Assembly: GCA_951640165.1 (NCBI GenBank) | Contig: OX621240.1 | Location: forward strand, 6,522,713 to 6,586,712 | Source: Pseudoips prasinana | Taxonomy: Eukaryota > Arthropoda > Insecta > Lepidoptera > Nolidae | DNA: 64,000 bases | Direction of reading: 5' to 3' | Part shown: in pieces, positions 1 through 28,540 of the stretch | Layout: every line of letters begins with the position of its first letter | Position numbering within the stretch: position 1 is the first letter of the stretch | The notes under the pieces: model-generated | The model's input: the letters and a program-made list of their open reading frames with translations, nothing else | Told to the model about the DNA's origin: nothing | Database searches by the model: none | Translations under genes and position numbers: made by a program

Positions 1-258
1 CATTTAAAGTCTGCCCAGAAGTCAGTTGATTGCTATAAGCTTGGGCAATCCCTGCAATAGTATCATAAAGCTTAAAATTATAAAATGTTTAGAGTAGTAC
101 AAAGTAAATTGCATGCAACTGCTGGTACACACAATCCAGTAGGCTTTAGTTTGGTAAGTTTTTCAATTACTAAAGTCTTGTTCAAAGTTAGAGCATAGAG
201 TTCATGGGGTGTCTTAGCCACACTGCTATGAGTGATGTTTGATTTATATTGTTTTTTT
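1..258. other. non-coding, AT-rich
   Basis: No open frame of note, splice-bounded exon or repeat was recognised. It is probably intron of the TCF20/RAI1-like gene whose first visible exon lies at 1826, or upstream flank. This is inference only. Confidence 0.4.
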
Positions 259-446
259 TAAGACAATGAATGCCCGCATTAGGGAATTTAAGTCATGTGT
301 CATGGGGTAACATATAATAGACAGACACAAATTACATCCAGACTCAGAACAACTATTTACACAAATAGTTTTCAGGCGCGGGACTCGAACCTGCGACACA
401 AAGCATTGAAGTGACTGTCTTAGCTGCTGTGCTACACATGCAGTCG
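259..446 (-). repeat. tRNA-derived SINE, family A
   Basis: On the minus strand this begins with a tRNA-like head (A-box-like and B-box-like GGTTCGAGTCC motifs), followed by a body that mentions CAGAACAACTATTT and TAATTTGTGTC on the plus-strand side. Further copies lie at 13652, 24064 and 56586. The tRNA part is degenerate, so this is a SINE and not a working tRNA gene. Confidence 0.75.
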
Positions 447-1389
447 AATTTATCTTACATAGGTGTCTCCTTTTTTTATATTATATAACTATTATGTTTC
501 TATTGTGATAAGAACAATCAATTAGTAGTAATTAATTAATTAAAAGGTTACAAGCATATTATAATTATTAATTGTGAGTAGTTGTTAGGTTTTAAGTAAT
601 CACTTCTAAAACCAGATTCAATTCTGCTCTACATGTATGCTAGATTTGGTACAATTCTCTCTTATTTTTCCTAGCTCCTAGTAGGTAAATTATTTTTAAG
701 TTCAGCTATGTTTTCACCAACCTATTAGATTTATTTTTCTGATAACTGGCCTTAAGAGCTGCGTAGCACAGCATAAAAAATATCAAAAGACAACATCTGC
801 AATAAGGAAATAATATTAAACTGTATCCCTGGAGACTTTACTTACATAAAATTTATGGACACGAAGTTCCTCAAGACTGAGAACAGCCATATATGATATA
901 CATAAATAGTTGTTCTTTGCCGGCAATATGGAAGAGCAAATTGTTGCTTCTGTTCTAATATTCTATCTGTGTAAGGCTCTTTATTGGGACTATATGGTAC
1001 AGAGGATGGGAAATTTACTGGCAATTAGAAGAATTTGCCAAAACGATTTTACAGCCTCTATCAGATTAGTGCAAAATACTTTATTTTATTTATATATTAA
1101 ATTTTTACCAGGTGTGCCTTAGATTGAACTGTAATTAAGTAAAATTTATGTTTTTGCAAATCATCAGAAATTTGTAATTTTACATAACATTTTCTCTCAA
1201 ATTAACAAATATAATTGAATTTTTTTTTTAACTTGATAAATTGCAGTGCACCCATTGTTAGTGCTTTTCTTACTATAATTGAACTGAATATAAGACTCTC
1301 TTAAGTATTCAAACAATGATTAGCTGAGTTTTTATTTATTTTATCATAATTTTATATTGGATGCTTAAAATATTACCTACTATAATTAT
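447..1389. other. non-coding, nothing recognised
   Basis: AT-rich DNA with only short chance open frames around 842-1122 on both strands. No protein similarity or repeat family could be recognised. Confidence 0.4.
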
Positions 1390-1650
1390 CATGTGTTACT
1401 GTGTGTGAGGCTGCAACGAATATCACGACCCCATCTCATACTGAGGGAGGCATAGAAGTTGTCCCGATGAAATATCTCCCAGGTAATAGGGAGCAATATC
1501 ACTCTGTGTACTTTGACCATCATACAGAAATCGCAGACCTGTCTACCAAGCGTTGCGATTATGGCATATCCTTCCAAATTATGGCCATAACTCCATTATG
1601 GAAATCTCACGGGGAGGCCATTGTCCACTCGTGGACATTATCCAGCTGAA
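1390..1650. repeat. dispersed repeat, unclassified (copy 1)
   Basis: Shares ordered blocks with 54830-55060 and 55085-55330. The blocks include an ATATCACRACCCCAT segment, a region around GGGCAACA/GGGAGCAATATCACTCTGTGTACT, and GCGATTATGGCATATCC near the end. It is presumably a fragment of a retrotransposon untranslated or degenerate coding region. The open frames on the two strands are not convincing proteins. Confidence 0.5.
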
Positions 1651-1825
1651 ATGGTAATCATTGTGTAAATATTGTTTAAATTTTGAGGGTACAATGTATT
1701 TTTTATGGTCACAAAGATGTATTAGATACATCATTTAGATATGCTCAAAATCTGGCTTCTGCGAAAATAATGTCATCATAATTTGCATACAGAATATTGT
1801 AGATTATAAAAAAATGTTAAACCAG

Positions 1826-20252
<18,427 letters not shown>

Positions 20253-21500
20253 CGCCGATCTGAACCAGACTCTACTGTACATATAGCGTTAACTGTAAAT
20301 ATCGGTTATTGCGAGCGCCGCGCCCGGCCGAGTGCGCAGGAGTGCCTCCCGGCGAGGACGAGTCGCCGCGCCGACTCGAGTTTATGATGAGTGACACACG
20401 TAGCAACCTTCGATCGATATTATATAAAAATCTCACTTTTTTATATATATATACGAGTATATATACGTATAATTTTATGTGTTCGATCAAATCTAATTTT
20501 ATATCCTGTATATTTGTTCTATTGGCACATATTTTGAGTACTCATCGTAAACTGATGTTGCAACGATTCCCTATTGTCTACATGATCATGTAACAATGCA
20601 GTGATATTTAAAGTAATAAACGGAACTTGGATGTTGTAATGAGTATATTTTTTATGTAAAAATATATGAATAAATAATTAAATTAACAACTATTTAGTTG
20701 CCATTTATAGTATCAAAAACTAGTCTAAATAAATAGTGTCTTGTGATTTAAATGAAAAAAAAATATAATAAATCGTTTGGGGTCTAATAAAATTTACATT
20801 TTTAGCTTGGTAAAGGAATTGTATGTCTGCGGTTACTGCATTGTTCGGTGGGTTATTAAATAAATACACGATTGTGTGTAGCGCTCTTATACTTAATGGT
20901 TATTTATACCGAAAACTTTACGCTTATGTATTTTAACGGAACACTTCAAACGTTTTATATTGATACATAGCTGAATGTGTTTCGGAAAGTGTATATATTT
21001 CATACCGTCATGCGATTTCTTTAGACAATAATTTGTAGGTACACAGTAAAGTATAATTATTATGATTTGTTAGTGAAATCATGGCCGCAATTCTATGTGA
21101 CAACAGCTAAATAAATTTCAACGATAATTCCATTTCTTTCTATCAGATTTTGACCGAAAGGATAATGCATTTTTAATTTGGTCGAACTATTTAGTTGCCC
21201 AGTATTGAAGGCCCTTTTAGAAGCCTAACTTGTTTAGTAATATATGTTTCTCTTTGTGTTTATTCTTTGTCTCTTAAAGAATAGGAAAAACGCCAAAAAT
21301 GGCTCGAAATACTCCACTGGTTTGTAGACCCGTTTTGAATGCGTGGCGCAAACGAGCATTGCATGTGTTAATTTAGTGAGAGCGTAATGTACTATATTGT
21401 TATACGAATATCGCGTCACTGGCAGACGAAGTCGCGGAATCAGACGAGCTAAATAGTCACATTTGGAGATGGAATCGTCACAAACAAGCAAGCAAATTAA
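20253..21500 (+). other. 3' UTR of TCF20-like gene and AT-rich flank
   Basis: After the stop comes a short GC-rich part (to about 20390) and then AT-rich DNA with AATAAA at 20615-20620 and 20669-20674, likely polyadenylation signals. Nothing else was recognised to 21500. Confidence 0.6.
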
Positions 21501-21503
21501 ATT

Positions 21504-21605
21504 TGACTGCACGTGTGGTTGTGGTTAAGGGTGCCTCGCTGCTCAGGGTCATATTTTGGGTTCAATCCCTGTTGATGAAACCGATTTGTATGACACGTAT
21601 ATAGT
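21504..21605 (+). repeat. diverged SINE family A head
   Basis: Begins TGACTGCACGTGTGG with a degraded B box GGGTTCAATCC. The body is barely recognisable. Confidence 0.45.
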
Positions 21606-22218
21606 GGTTACTATTCTGGGTGATTTGTATTCCAGAAATTATTTATTTGCTAAGCGTTATCTTAAAAAAAAATACTCTTCGAGATTACCAAGGTCGTATT
21701 CCTTTCACACTAGCTTCTATAGAAAGAGATGTAAAGATATTGTATAAGTTTAGTGGTGTTACAGACAGAATTGCCACCAGTGCGTATGTATAACAATGTT
21801 TGAAGTGTACGGTAACATAGGGGAGCTGTCTCCGTTTGCCAGACAGTGAGCACGCTCCTGCGTGCCGTTGGTAACGTACTTTAATTCCAGTGAATAGAAA
21901 AATAGACTTTATTTAGAGAATGTTAAGGTACAAATTTATTGTAGGGAGAATCAGGCCAGTTTAGTGTTTTTAAAAATTTTATTCGGACAAGAATATGCGA
22001 CACGAACGAACAATCAGATCAGCCCAAAGCCTTTAATTGTAAATGATGTAAGATTGTTTTATCACTTATGGCAAATGATTACTTTATTAAGTATGTAATT
22101 GTTATAAATTATATTTATCATGACATTATAAGCAAATTGAAATACAACATGTTTAAAAGGAGTATTTTGGCTATTATTTACGTAGAAAAACATTATAATA
22201 ATATAATAATAATATCTA
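21606..22218. other. non-coding, nothing recognised
   Basis: AT-rich with short chance frames only. Confidence 0.4.
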
Positions 22219-22425
22219 GGGACAATGTCACACAGATCATCCTACCCCAAACTAAGCAAAGCTTGTACTATGGGTACCAGGCGACGACATACATACTTAT
22301 ATAGGTAGATAAATACTTAAATACATAGAAAACATTCATGACTCGGAAACAAATATTCGTGCTCATCACACAAATATTTGCACTTACCGGGATTCGAACC
22401 CAGGACCACCAGCTTCGTAGGAAGG
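22219..22425 (-). repeat. SINE family D, head truncated
   Basis: Minus-strand copy of the 15079 unit. The promoter head is lost just after AGCTTCGTAGGAAGG. Confidence 0.75.
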
Positions 22426-22617
22426 CCACATTAAATACAACGTGCTATTGAAATTACACAAGACCATTAAACCACAGCATTCAGTGCACAGCTTTCTCGC
22501 TCGCGCATTAAGGTATTCCATATAGAGGTTTTTTTTTATATAGAGAAAAGGTTTTTCTTTTTAAGTTTGTTTATAATGGATAAATTCAAACGCCGATTTC
22601 AAAAATTCTTTAGCTTC

Positions 22618-22722
22618 TAGAAAGCGAGCCGATTTAACGATTGATTAAGTAATTTTTAACCTTTATTTATTTGAACGCCATTCACGAAAACGATGTTCGG
22701 CGACTTAGCCGGTAGAGCCCCA
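22618..22722 (-). mobile_element. MITE (GGGGCTCTACCGG type), one half
   Basis: Contains GCCGATTTAACGATTGATTA, TTTGAACGCCATTCACG and CTTAGCCGGTAGAGCCCC, matching the right half of the complete element at 58825-59069. The left arm is missing. Confidence 0.6.
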
Positions 22723-22857
22723 GGTATAGATGACAAAGCAAAATGTGCCAGGTACTGCATAGTACACCGAGACGTGCTGGGCATATTTTGATTTCATTTA
22801 ATCAGCCCAAGATATCCGATATTTGACACATTCTTAAAAAGTGCATTCAATTATCTA

Positions 22858-23023
22858 CTATATAAAAATAAGTCGGGTTTTCCTTCCTGACGCTATAACT
22901 CCAGACCGCACGAACCGATTTCCACGGTTTTGCATTCGTTGGAAAGGTCTCGGGCTCCGTGAGGTTTATAGCAAAGAAAATTTATAAAACTTAACGCGGG
23001 TAACACCGCGGGGCACAGCTAGT
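22858..23023 (+). mobile_element. short Helitron-like element (copy 2)
   Basis: TCTACTATATAAAAATAAGT to GGGGCACAGCTAG, flanked by A and T, nearly identical to copies at 9675 and 36695. Confidence 0.75.
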
Positions 23024-23029
23024 TTTATT

Positions 23030-23760
23030 ATGTAAAATATCTAAGAGACACTATCGTCTTTTGAGCGTCACCAACGCTCAGCAGTTGCCCAACGCAAGAT
23101 TACACAGCGCTGGCGTCGTGTTGGCGTTATGCCTGTCGGATACAATCAGTGTGAAATAGCGAAACAAGCTGATGGGCACAGCGCGGCGAGAGAGGTGTTA
23201 TATTTTTTTTTCGCCCTCTGGGCAGGCTAAGATCTGTGACCATACCGCCTCGTCTTCAGTTGTAATATTGATGTTTCAAACTCAGTCAGTCACGTCCGTC
23301 ACAGTCAAGTCATAGTCCTACCCCAGTAAAGCAGTGGAGACTTTACTAGAGCCTTCTATGGAGTTTTGGTTTCAACACGGAAAATCACAATTCACGGCAA
23401 TATCGCACTTTCCTCCACTTGTGTACGTTGTCGAAGATGTTATGTCTAAAAATCCACCATATTTACACATAAAAACTCGAATTTACACCAGTTTTTGAAA
23501 ATAAAACAGCCTCGATGCGTCCTTTTCCGCGTTGGCGCCAAAAACCTTCAGGTATGTTATATATTGTACTTGTTTGAAAATATTGCGCTGGCGCCGCTCA
23601 GCGTTAGCGTCACGGCGCTGCCTCGCTAAGGCCGCGTAGAATTGATAACGATGCTCGAAAGACGCGAGTGTGGGGAAGCCTACTTGTGCGAGCGAGATGG
23701 CTGCACGCAGAAGTCTTGGCCTCAAATACGTATTTTAGGAGTCACTTTGAAACTAAGACG
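23030..23760. other. unclassified repeat-like region
   Basis: More GC-rich than its surroundings. It contains GAGCGTCACCAACGCTCAGC, GACCATACCGCCTCGTCTTC and a minus-strand 80-codon frame at 23483-23725 (RPRLLRAAISLAQVGFPTL, RQRRDANAERRQRN). The arginine-rich frame could be a degenerate transposase N-terminus. I cannot name it. Confidence 0.35.
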
Positions 23761-24063
23761 GTGAAATAAAATAAATCTGGATTTTTTTACATTTTTATTT
23801 CATTTACGCGGCCGTCTTCTTCATAACAGTTATTTTTGCTAGTAACTTGATCAATAGGCTTAGTATACATTTTTAAAGTAATATATAAACGTACGAGTTC
23901 GAGCTCTCGGTGAGAATGCAGCCTTACGAATGGTTGCTGCCTTGAGTGCGTCTCACGATTCACCAATCACAACGCTTTGTACCCATCGAGAGCTCGAATT
24001 TTTTCCATCATGACGACGAAGACTTTATCTCTACAGGGACTTTATCTATTCGACCAATCCATT

Positions 24064-24218
24064 TGACTGTACGTGTGGCGCAGCGGCTAAGACAGTCGTC
24101 TCGCCGCTTCGTGTCACGGGTTCGAGTCCCGCGCCGGACAACCGTTTGTGTGACAAATAAATAGTTGTGTAATTTTTGTCCATCTGTTATTGTTTCTAAA
24201 GTACCCCGCGACACAGGG
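24064..24218 (+). repeat. tRNA-derived SINE, family A
   Basis: Head with GTGGCGCAGCGGCTAAG and GGTTCGAGTCCCGCGCCGG, body to CCCCGCGACACAGGG. Confidence 0.8.
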
Positions 24219-24329
24219 ATTCACTTACCTAGTGCGCGCTTTGTCTTTTAAAACAAATCCTTATGCATGTAGTTTCAAACTGTTGAGTTTTTCTGTGGTT
24301 TCAATGGTCGGATGTTGTAGACAGACATT

Positions 24330-25853
24330 AGGGCGCTTCTCCACTAAACATGTCCTATGCTGCGATGATGTGAGTTACCCTACGAAGTTATGTGACCGTT
24401 TCCACTGATCCTAAGCTATGTAGCGAGGATATGCTATGGAGATGCGCCGCCGCCAAAGAAGCTGTGCGAGCACCTATTGTAGCTTTTCCGCTCTGCACAT
24501 AGCTACAAAACTCGTCTCCATCCAGTGAACGCAAATAAACATGGAAGCATTCCTAGCTCGCGAAAATGACCCAATGCAGATTGTGCCACGGTAGGCGGGG
24601 CTTAAAAATTGTGCCGCGGACCGAGTGGGAACGAGTTTGCGCACTACAGGCATCAATGGCGGTCGTCTGTCAGTTATTAGTTTTAGCGTGTTTAATTTCC
24701 AAAAATGCCTTCCTGTGCAGTGAAGTGGTGTATTAATAAATCTCATTTGCATAACAAGAGTGTTGGAATTAGTTATTACGAGTAAGTACATCGCTATATA
24801 TTTTAATTTTATTAAATATGAAGTCAATCAAATTGACACAAAATATATGGTGATGTTGTTATGCAAACGAATCAATTTATTTATCTACACAAAAATTATG
24901 ACGTTTTTTTTTATTTATTACAATTATTTTAATCTTAGATAAAATACTCAGCATCTTTAGGGTAGGTATGCACAAAGAATGGTAATGGTGGTATTATACC
25001 AGCTTGGTTTCTTCAAATTTCCACTCGATCTAAAGCGAAGAGAACTATGGACGAAAACGGTTCGTTTGGAAATGAATTCAATTCAATTTTATTTATATAT
25101 TTACAGGGTAACTTGTAAAGCACCAATTACCTCACAGGACTAGATAGCTAAAACCATAATTTCAAGTCGATTCGTCCACGCGTTTTCAAGATAAAGGGTA
25201 TTGACAGACAGACGGACGGATGGATAAAGAAGTGAAGGGGGCCCTAAAAAGTAGTACTTTAGTGTTATGTATACCTACGGAAATTGTAAATAATAATTAG
25301 TGAATAATTGGTCACAAATTTGTTTTATTTACCTATTATCATAGCAAATAAACCCATTACTCACCAAATACTGCTCTATTTAAAGACCTTAGAAAAACTC
25401 TTGCCGTAAAGTTCAAGATACTGTATATTTTATCATAATTCTTTATTATTTTAATAATATTTTCGTTATTTTCGTTTTATTTACTTTCGAATTATTTTCG
25501 TTGCACTTTATAACATAAAACATCCCTCGGCGAATGTCATGAACATGGTAATTTAGACCCGAACATGACGTCATAAAGTCTACTTTTAAAAGGTGTATCT
25601 GAGCGGTAATATTTTGGCCAATCAGAGACGGTATTCCGTTGTGTCAGTTTGATTGGGATATTGGGTCAAAATTTGCGCTTAGTTTCCTTGAAGTAATGCT
25701 TCCATGTTTATTTGCGTTCACTGTCTCCATCCATATAAAATCATAGCTAAGTTGAAACCCTTTCCACCAGTGCTAAGCTATATGGACCAATGTATATTAT
25801 TGGTGGATATCAAACGTATCCATAGCAACGTAGCATAGGACATCTCTAGTGGG
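24330..25853 (+). mobile_element. THAP-bearing DNA element with inverted repeats
   Basis: Inverted blocks pair across the region: CCACTAAACATGTCCTATGC near 24340 with the inverse of GCATAGGACATCTCTAGTGG near 25850, and a perfect 29-bp pair (CAGTGAACGCAAATAAACAT... at 24521; its inverse at 25693-25721). The interior carries the start of a THAP-type protein. A P-superfamily or Kolobok-type origin fits. The transposase core is missing, and the exact termini and target duplication are unclear because the right end abuts a SINE. Confidence 0.65.
24705..25068 (+). pseudogene. THAP domain coding remnant
   Basis: The first exon 24705-24781 reads MPSCAVKWCINKSHLHNKSV then GISYY with donor GA|GTAAGT. 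The Cys pair (C4, C9) and YY are the N-terminal half of a THAP zinc finger. A second segment at about 25003-25068 reads FFKFPLDLKRRELWTKTVR, the middle of the same domain, but no acceptor in the right phase is apparent. The final CxxH is not seen. THAP fingers bind DNA in P-element-type transposases and in host regulators. Confidence 0.6.
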
Positions 25854-25861
25854 ACCACCCG

Positions 25862-26042
25862 GGACAGATATTTATGTTCATGAACAGGTCTGTTTGTTCT
25901 GAGTCTGGGTGTAAATTATCTATATAAGTATGTATTTAGAAAAGAAAAATAGTATATGTAGTATATCAGTTATCGGGTTTCCATAGTACAAGATAGGCTT
26001 AATTTGGGATCAGATGGCCGTGGGTAAATAATGTCCCAGGAT
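25862..26042 (+). repeat. SINE family B, headless
   Basis: Begins at CCCGGGACAGATATTTATG and runs through GAGTCTGGGTGTAAATTATC to ATAATGTCCCAGG and an ATA-rich tail. The tRNA-like head is lost where it meets the THAP-bearing element. Confidence 0.65.
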
Positions 26043-26141
26043 AATAATAATAATAAATCTTTATATGCTTTAAACACAGTATATGCTAATTTAATATAAT
26101 GCTGTTATATTTTAAAAAACTGTTTCGTTTGTAAAATCGTT

Positions 26142-26448
26142 TTACCAAGTTACTTCACTAATATGCATTTTACTATCGTAGAAGGAGCAAGTGGCTAGAA
26201 TAGAAGTTTCCTTATCAAACTTCCAGTCGGCGCCGTAGGCTATACTGTCGTGTTCCAAATATTCGCTTAGGATCTCCATTTGTTGATCGACACGCAGTAT
26301 GTGGAACCCGCCGTACATGCACGCTGCCAGGACGATGTCAGTTTTGTGCGGATGCCATTTGAGCCTCCAAACGCCCCCATTGACGTCCATTTCGTCGATA
26401 CAGCTTTTTAACTTCCGGGTGTCCCAAACGCGTACTTTTTCGTCGTAA
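26142..26448 (-). CDS. Dph7: Dph7 exon 4
   Basis: Acceptor TATTTCTATTTCAG. Completes Ser246 and reads YDEKVRVWDTRKLKSCIDEM to the TAA stop. Confidence 0.93.
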
Positions 26449-28537
26449 CTGAAATAGAAATATAGCGTCAAAATCTGTTAACAAACGACGGAAAAATCGC
26501 GAAGCATGTATAACAAAAAAAAACATGCGAATTGCTAAACTCCTTTAGAAGTCTGCTGAAAACTGATGTAACTCTTCGAAGAGTACTGACGCATGACGCC
26601 AGCATATCAAGCTCCCCAGTCTGTCAAATTTCCCCAATTGAAAGTGAACCTTATGCTTTTGTGATAAAGTTGAAAATCTATAAAAGAAATTTGACAAATT
26701 GGGGTAGCTGGATGTGCTGGCGTCTGTACATCAGGCTTAAAATGAGTCGTCTCAAGTTACATAGAGAAACATGATAAACTTGAACATGTATGTATATCTT
26801 TGTCAGGGCTATGTTCCAGATATTACCAACCTGCCGGTCAAAAGTTGGTGTTCCACTTCCAAATGATTCCTTATGGACGTGACTCCGGCCTCATGGCTTT
26901 TATTTGTAGATATAGGGACATCGCTCACTCTCATATCATAGCTTTTGAAAAGACAATCATCACCACCTTAAAAAAAATGTATTGATAAATTGAAAATGTT
27001 AGTGTTATGGCAGTTTTCGCAGAGCAAAGAGTAAATCTAAACTTAATTAATCGTTCGAAAGTGATTTTACGACAGCTATGGGATTATATGGTTCTGTTAT
27101 TCTTTCTGGGCCAGCTCACATCGCTTAGAAATTAGCTCGTAGAGCCGACGGCCGTTGGGGCAGAAAGTTTCTCGAGTTGCGAACGGGAAGACGCAGCGTG
27201 TGCAGGCTCCCTACAAGATGGACCGATGACCTTGTGAGGGTCGCTGGAAATCGCTGGATGCAGATAACGCAAGACTGGCAGTTGTGGAGATGTTTGGGGG
27301 AGGCCTTTGTCCAGCAGTGGGCGTCTTTCGGGTAATATGCTGAATATTCAGTTGAATTCATAAGCACTTTCTTTTTTGAAGTCGGTTTAAAAGTCACTCA
27401 CCTGAGTAAAATATGTCTGTATTCCAATAGTTAAATGCCCCAATCCACGCTTCAAATCCATGGCTCTTCCAGACACCAACTGTCGCGAAACCTTTCTCAA
27501 CGAATTTTAAAATATTAACACAACCCGCAGAATCGCTAACCACTAAGCAAGGCTCGTTTGAATTGATTTTATTCGTTGACCAATCCACGGAGAGAGCTAG
27601 AATATCCTGACCAATCACGTGTTCCATCCATAGTTTTAATTTTAACGTCTCATCGTCATTAATGAGTTGATAAAGTTGTAATGTACCAACAGAAGTAACC
27701 ACAGCTAATGTAGGGTGGCCCTGAACATTGTAATAGGACCATTTCTGGTCTAATATTCCAGATGTGTCAATAGTTTGTATAGGAGCCAGTTCTTGGGTAT
27801 TCTTGTTGATAGTGAACAGATAAATTCTTCCTAGTCTTGTTTGTTTGCTTCTCTGTTCACCAGTTTCTAAAAAGAAGAGAAAAAATAAATAAGAAAATAA
27901 AGCCTATAAACAAAGTTAAAGTTTATACTTTTGGCGGTATTGATGAAGACACATATTTAACTGCAGCAGCGTTCGACCAATGAAATCACAGAAAACCACG
28001 TGTCTATGACTGCAAGCACGGGATTGGTCGCACGCTGTAGTCTTAATAAATAAATTTCACACAAAATTAAATCCAAATTGTGTAGTAAAGCATATTTATT
28101 ACCAAGTTACTACGTTAATTACCAAATTGCTTGGGGATGACTAGAATTAAATTATAATAAGATGTTAAAATTATCATGATTGTTTGAAAAAAGGTTTCCT
28201 ATTACTGTTTCGCAGTAGCTGCCACATCAAGCACTGCACGGTAAGGACAAAAATATAACAATTAAGATACTAGTAAATTGTAACAGGATAAATACATATG
28301 TCTATATTTATACGCCTAGAAAGCGTAGGAATTTCACTACCGCGACGCATGGGACAGTAAAACTCTTATAATAAGACCCAATAGGCTCTTAAAAGCATTA
28401 CCCTCTTCAGATTTCTTATCAAGTTGATAAGTTCCGCAGACTAACACATGGTGATATGGCTCCACTGGACACCACTCCACTGAATCAGCGCTGTATCCCG
28501 TGTCCCATCGCATCTTGCTTTTCCAAGCTAATGCCAT
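26142..28537 (-). CDS. Dph7: Dph7 (WDR85), diphthine methylesterase, complete
   Basis: Four exons: 28402-28537, 27402-27866, 26831-26966, 26142-26448; 347 residues, all phases consistent. It hydrolyses the methyl ester of diphthine methyl ester on elongation factor 2, a late step of diphthamide synthesis in the cytosol. It is a WD40 beta-propeller protein. Recognisable stretches: SADSVEWCPV (near residue 18), [39 protein letters not shown], DD (203-204), TGSYDEKVRVWDTRK (from 244), GGVWRLKWHPHKTDIVLAAC, HDSIAYGADW and LATCSFYDSKMHISEVTW at the C terminus. The ATG at 28537 gives the usual short N-terminus. It is shorter than the human protein (about 450) because the long insert before the last repeat is absent. 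It is convergent with the TCF20-like gene. Confidence 0.95.
26590..26731. mobile_element. about 140-bp MITE (copy 1) in Dph7 intron 3
   Basis: Inverted ends: GACGCCAGC..ATC..AGCT and, at the other end, AGCTGGATGTGCTGGCGTC then TGTACA. The internal arms CCCAATTGAAAGTGAAC and GAAATTTGACAAATTGGGG are shared with 52902-53041. Confidence 0.75.
26831..26966 (-). CDS. Dph7: Dph7 exon 3
   Basis: Too short to stand out as an open frame. Bounded by an A/T-rich AAG acceptor and donor CAG|GTTGGT. Encodes GDDCLFKSYDMRVSDVPIST, NKSHEAGVTSIRNHLEVEHQ and LLTG. Phase 1 in and 2 out fits its neighbours exactly and restores the YSGGDD motif. Confidence 0.93.
27060..27345 (+). mobile_element. endonuclease/reverse transcriptase 3' remnant
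   Basis: Encodes TRWTDDLVRVAGNRWMQ and LWRCLGEAFVQQWAS, the last residues of a common lepidopteran retrotransposon polyprotein. It lies in Dph7 intron 2. Related remnants are at 50335-50460, 53195-53345 and 59105-59225. Confidence 0.7.
27402..27866 (-). CDS. Dph7: Dph7 exon 2
   Basis: Acceptor CTCTTCTTTTTAG, donor TCAG|GTGAGT. Encodes ETGEQRSKQTRLGRIYLFTI through SGILDQKWSYYNVQGHPTLA to [15 protein letters not shown]. Contains about two and a half WD blades. Confidence 0.94.
28402..28537 (-). CDS. Dph7: Dph7 exon 1
   Basis: ATG at 28535-28537. Encodes MALAWKSKMRWDTGYSADSV then [19 protein letters not shown]. Donor GAGG|GTAATG. A TTCTTTTCTTCCCAG sequence just upstream could be an acceptor for a 5' UTR exon. 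Confidence 0.9.
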
Positions 28538-28540
28538 CAC

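Noticed and set aside
910..1122. Small plus-strand ORF of 70 codons
   Set aside because: No recognisable similarity, no splice context, overlapped by an equal frame on the other strand.
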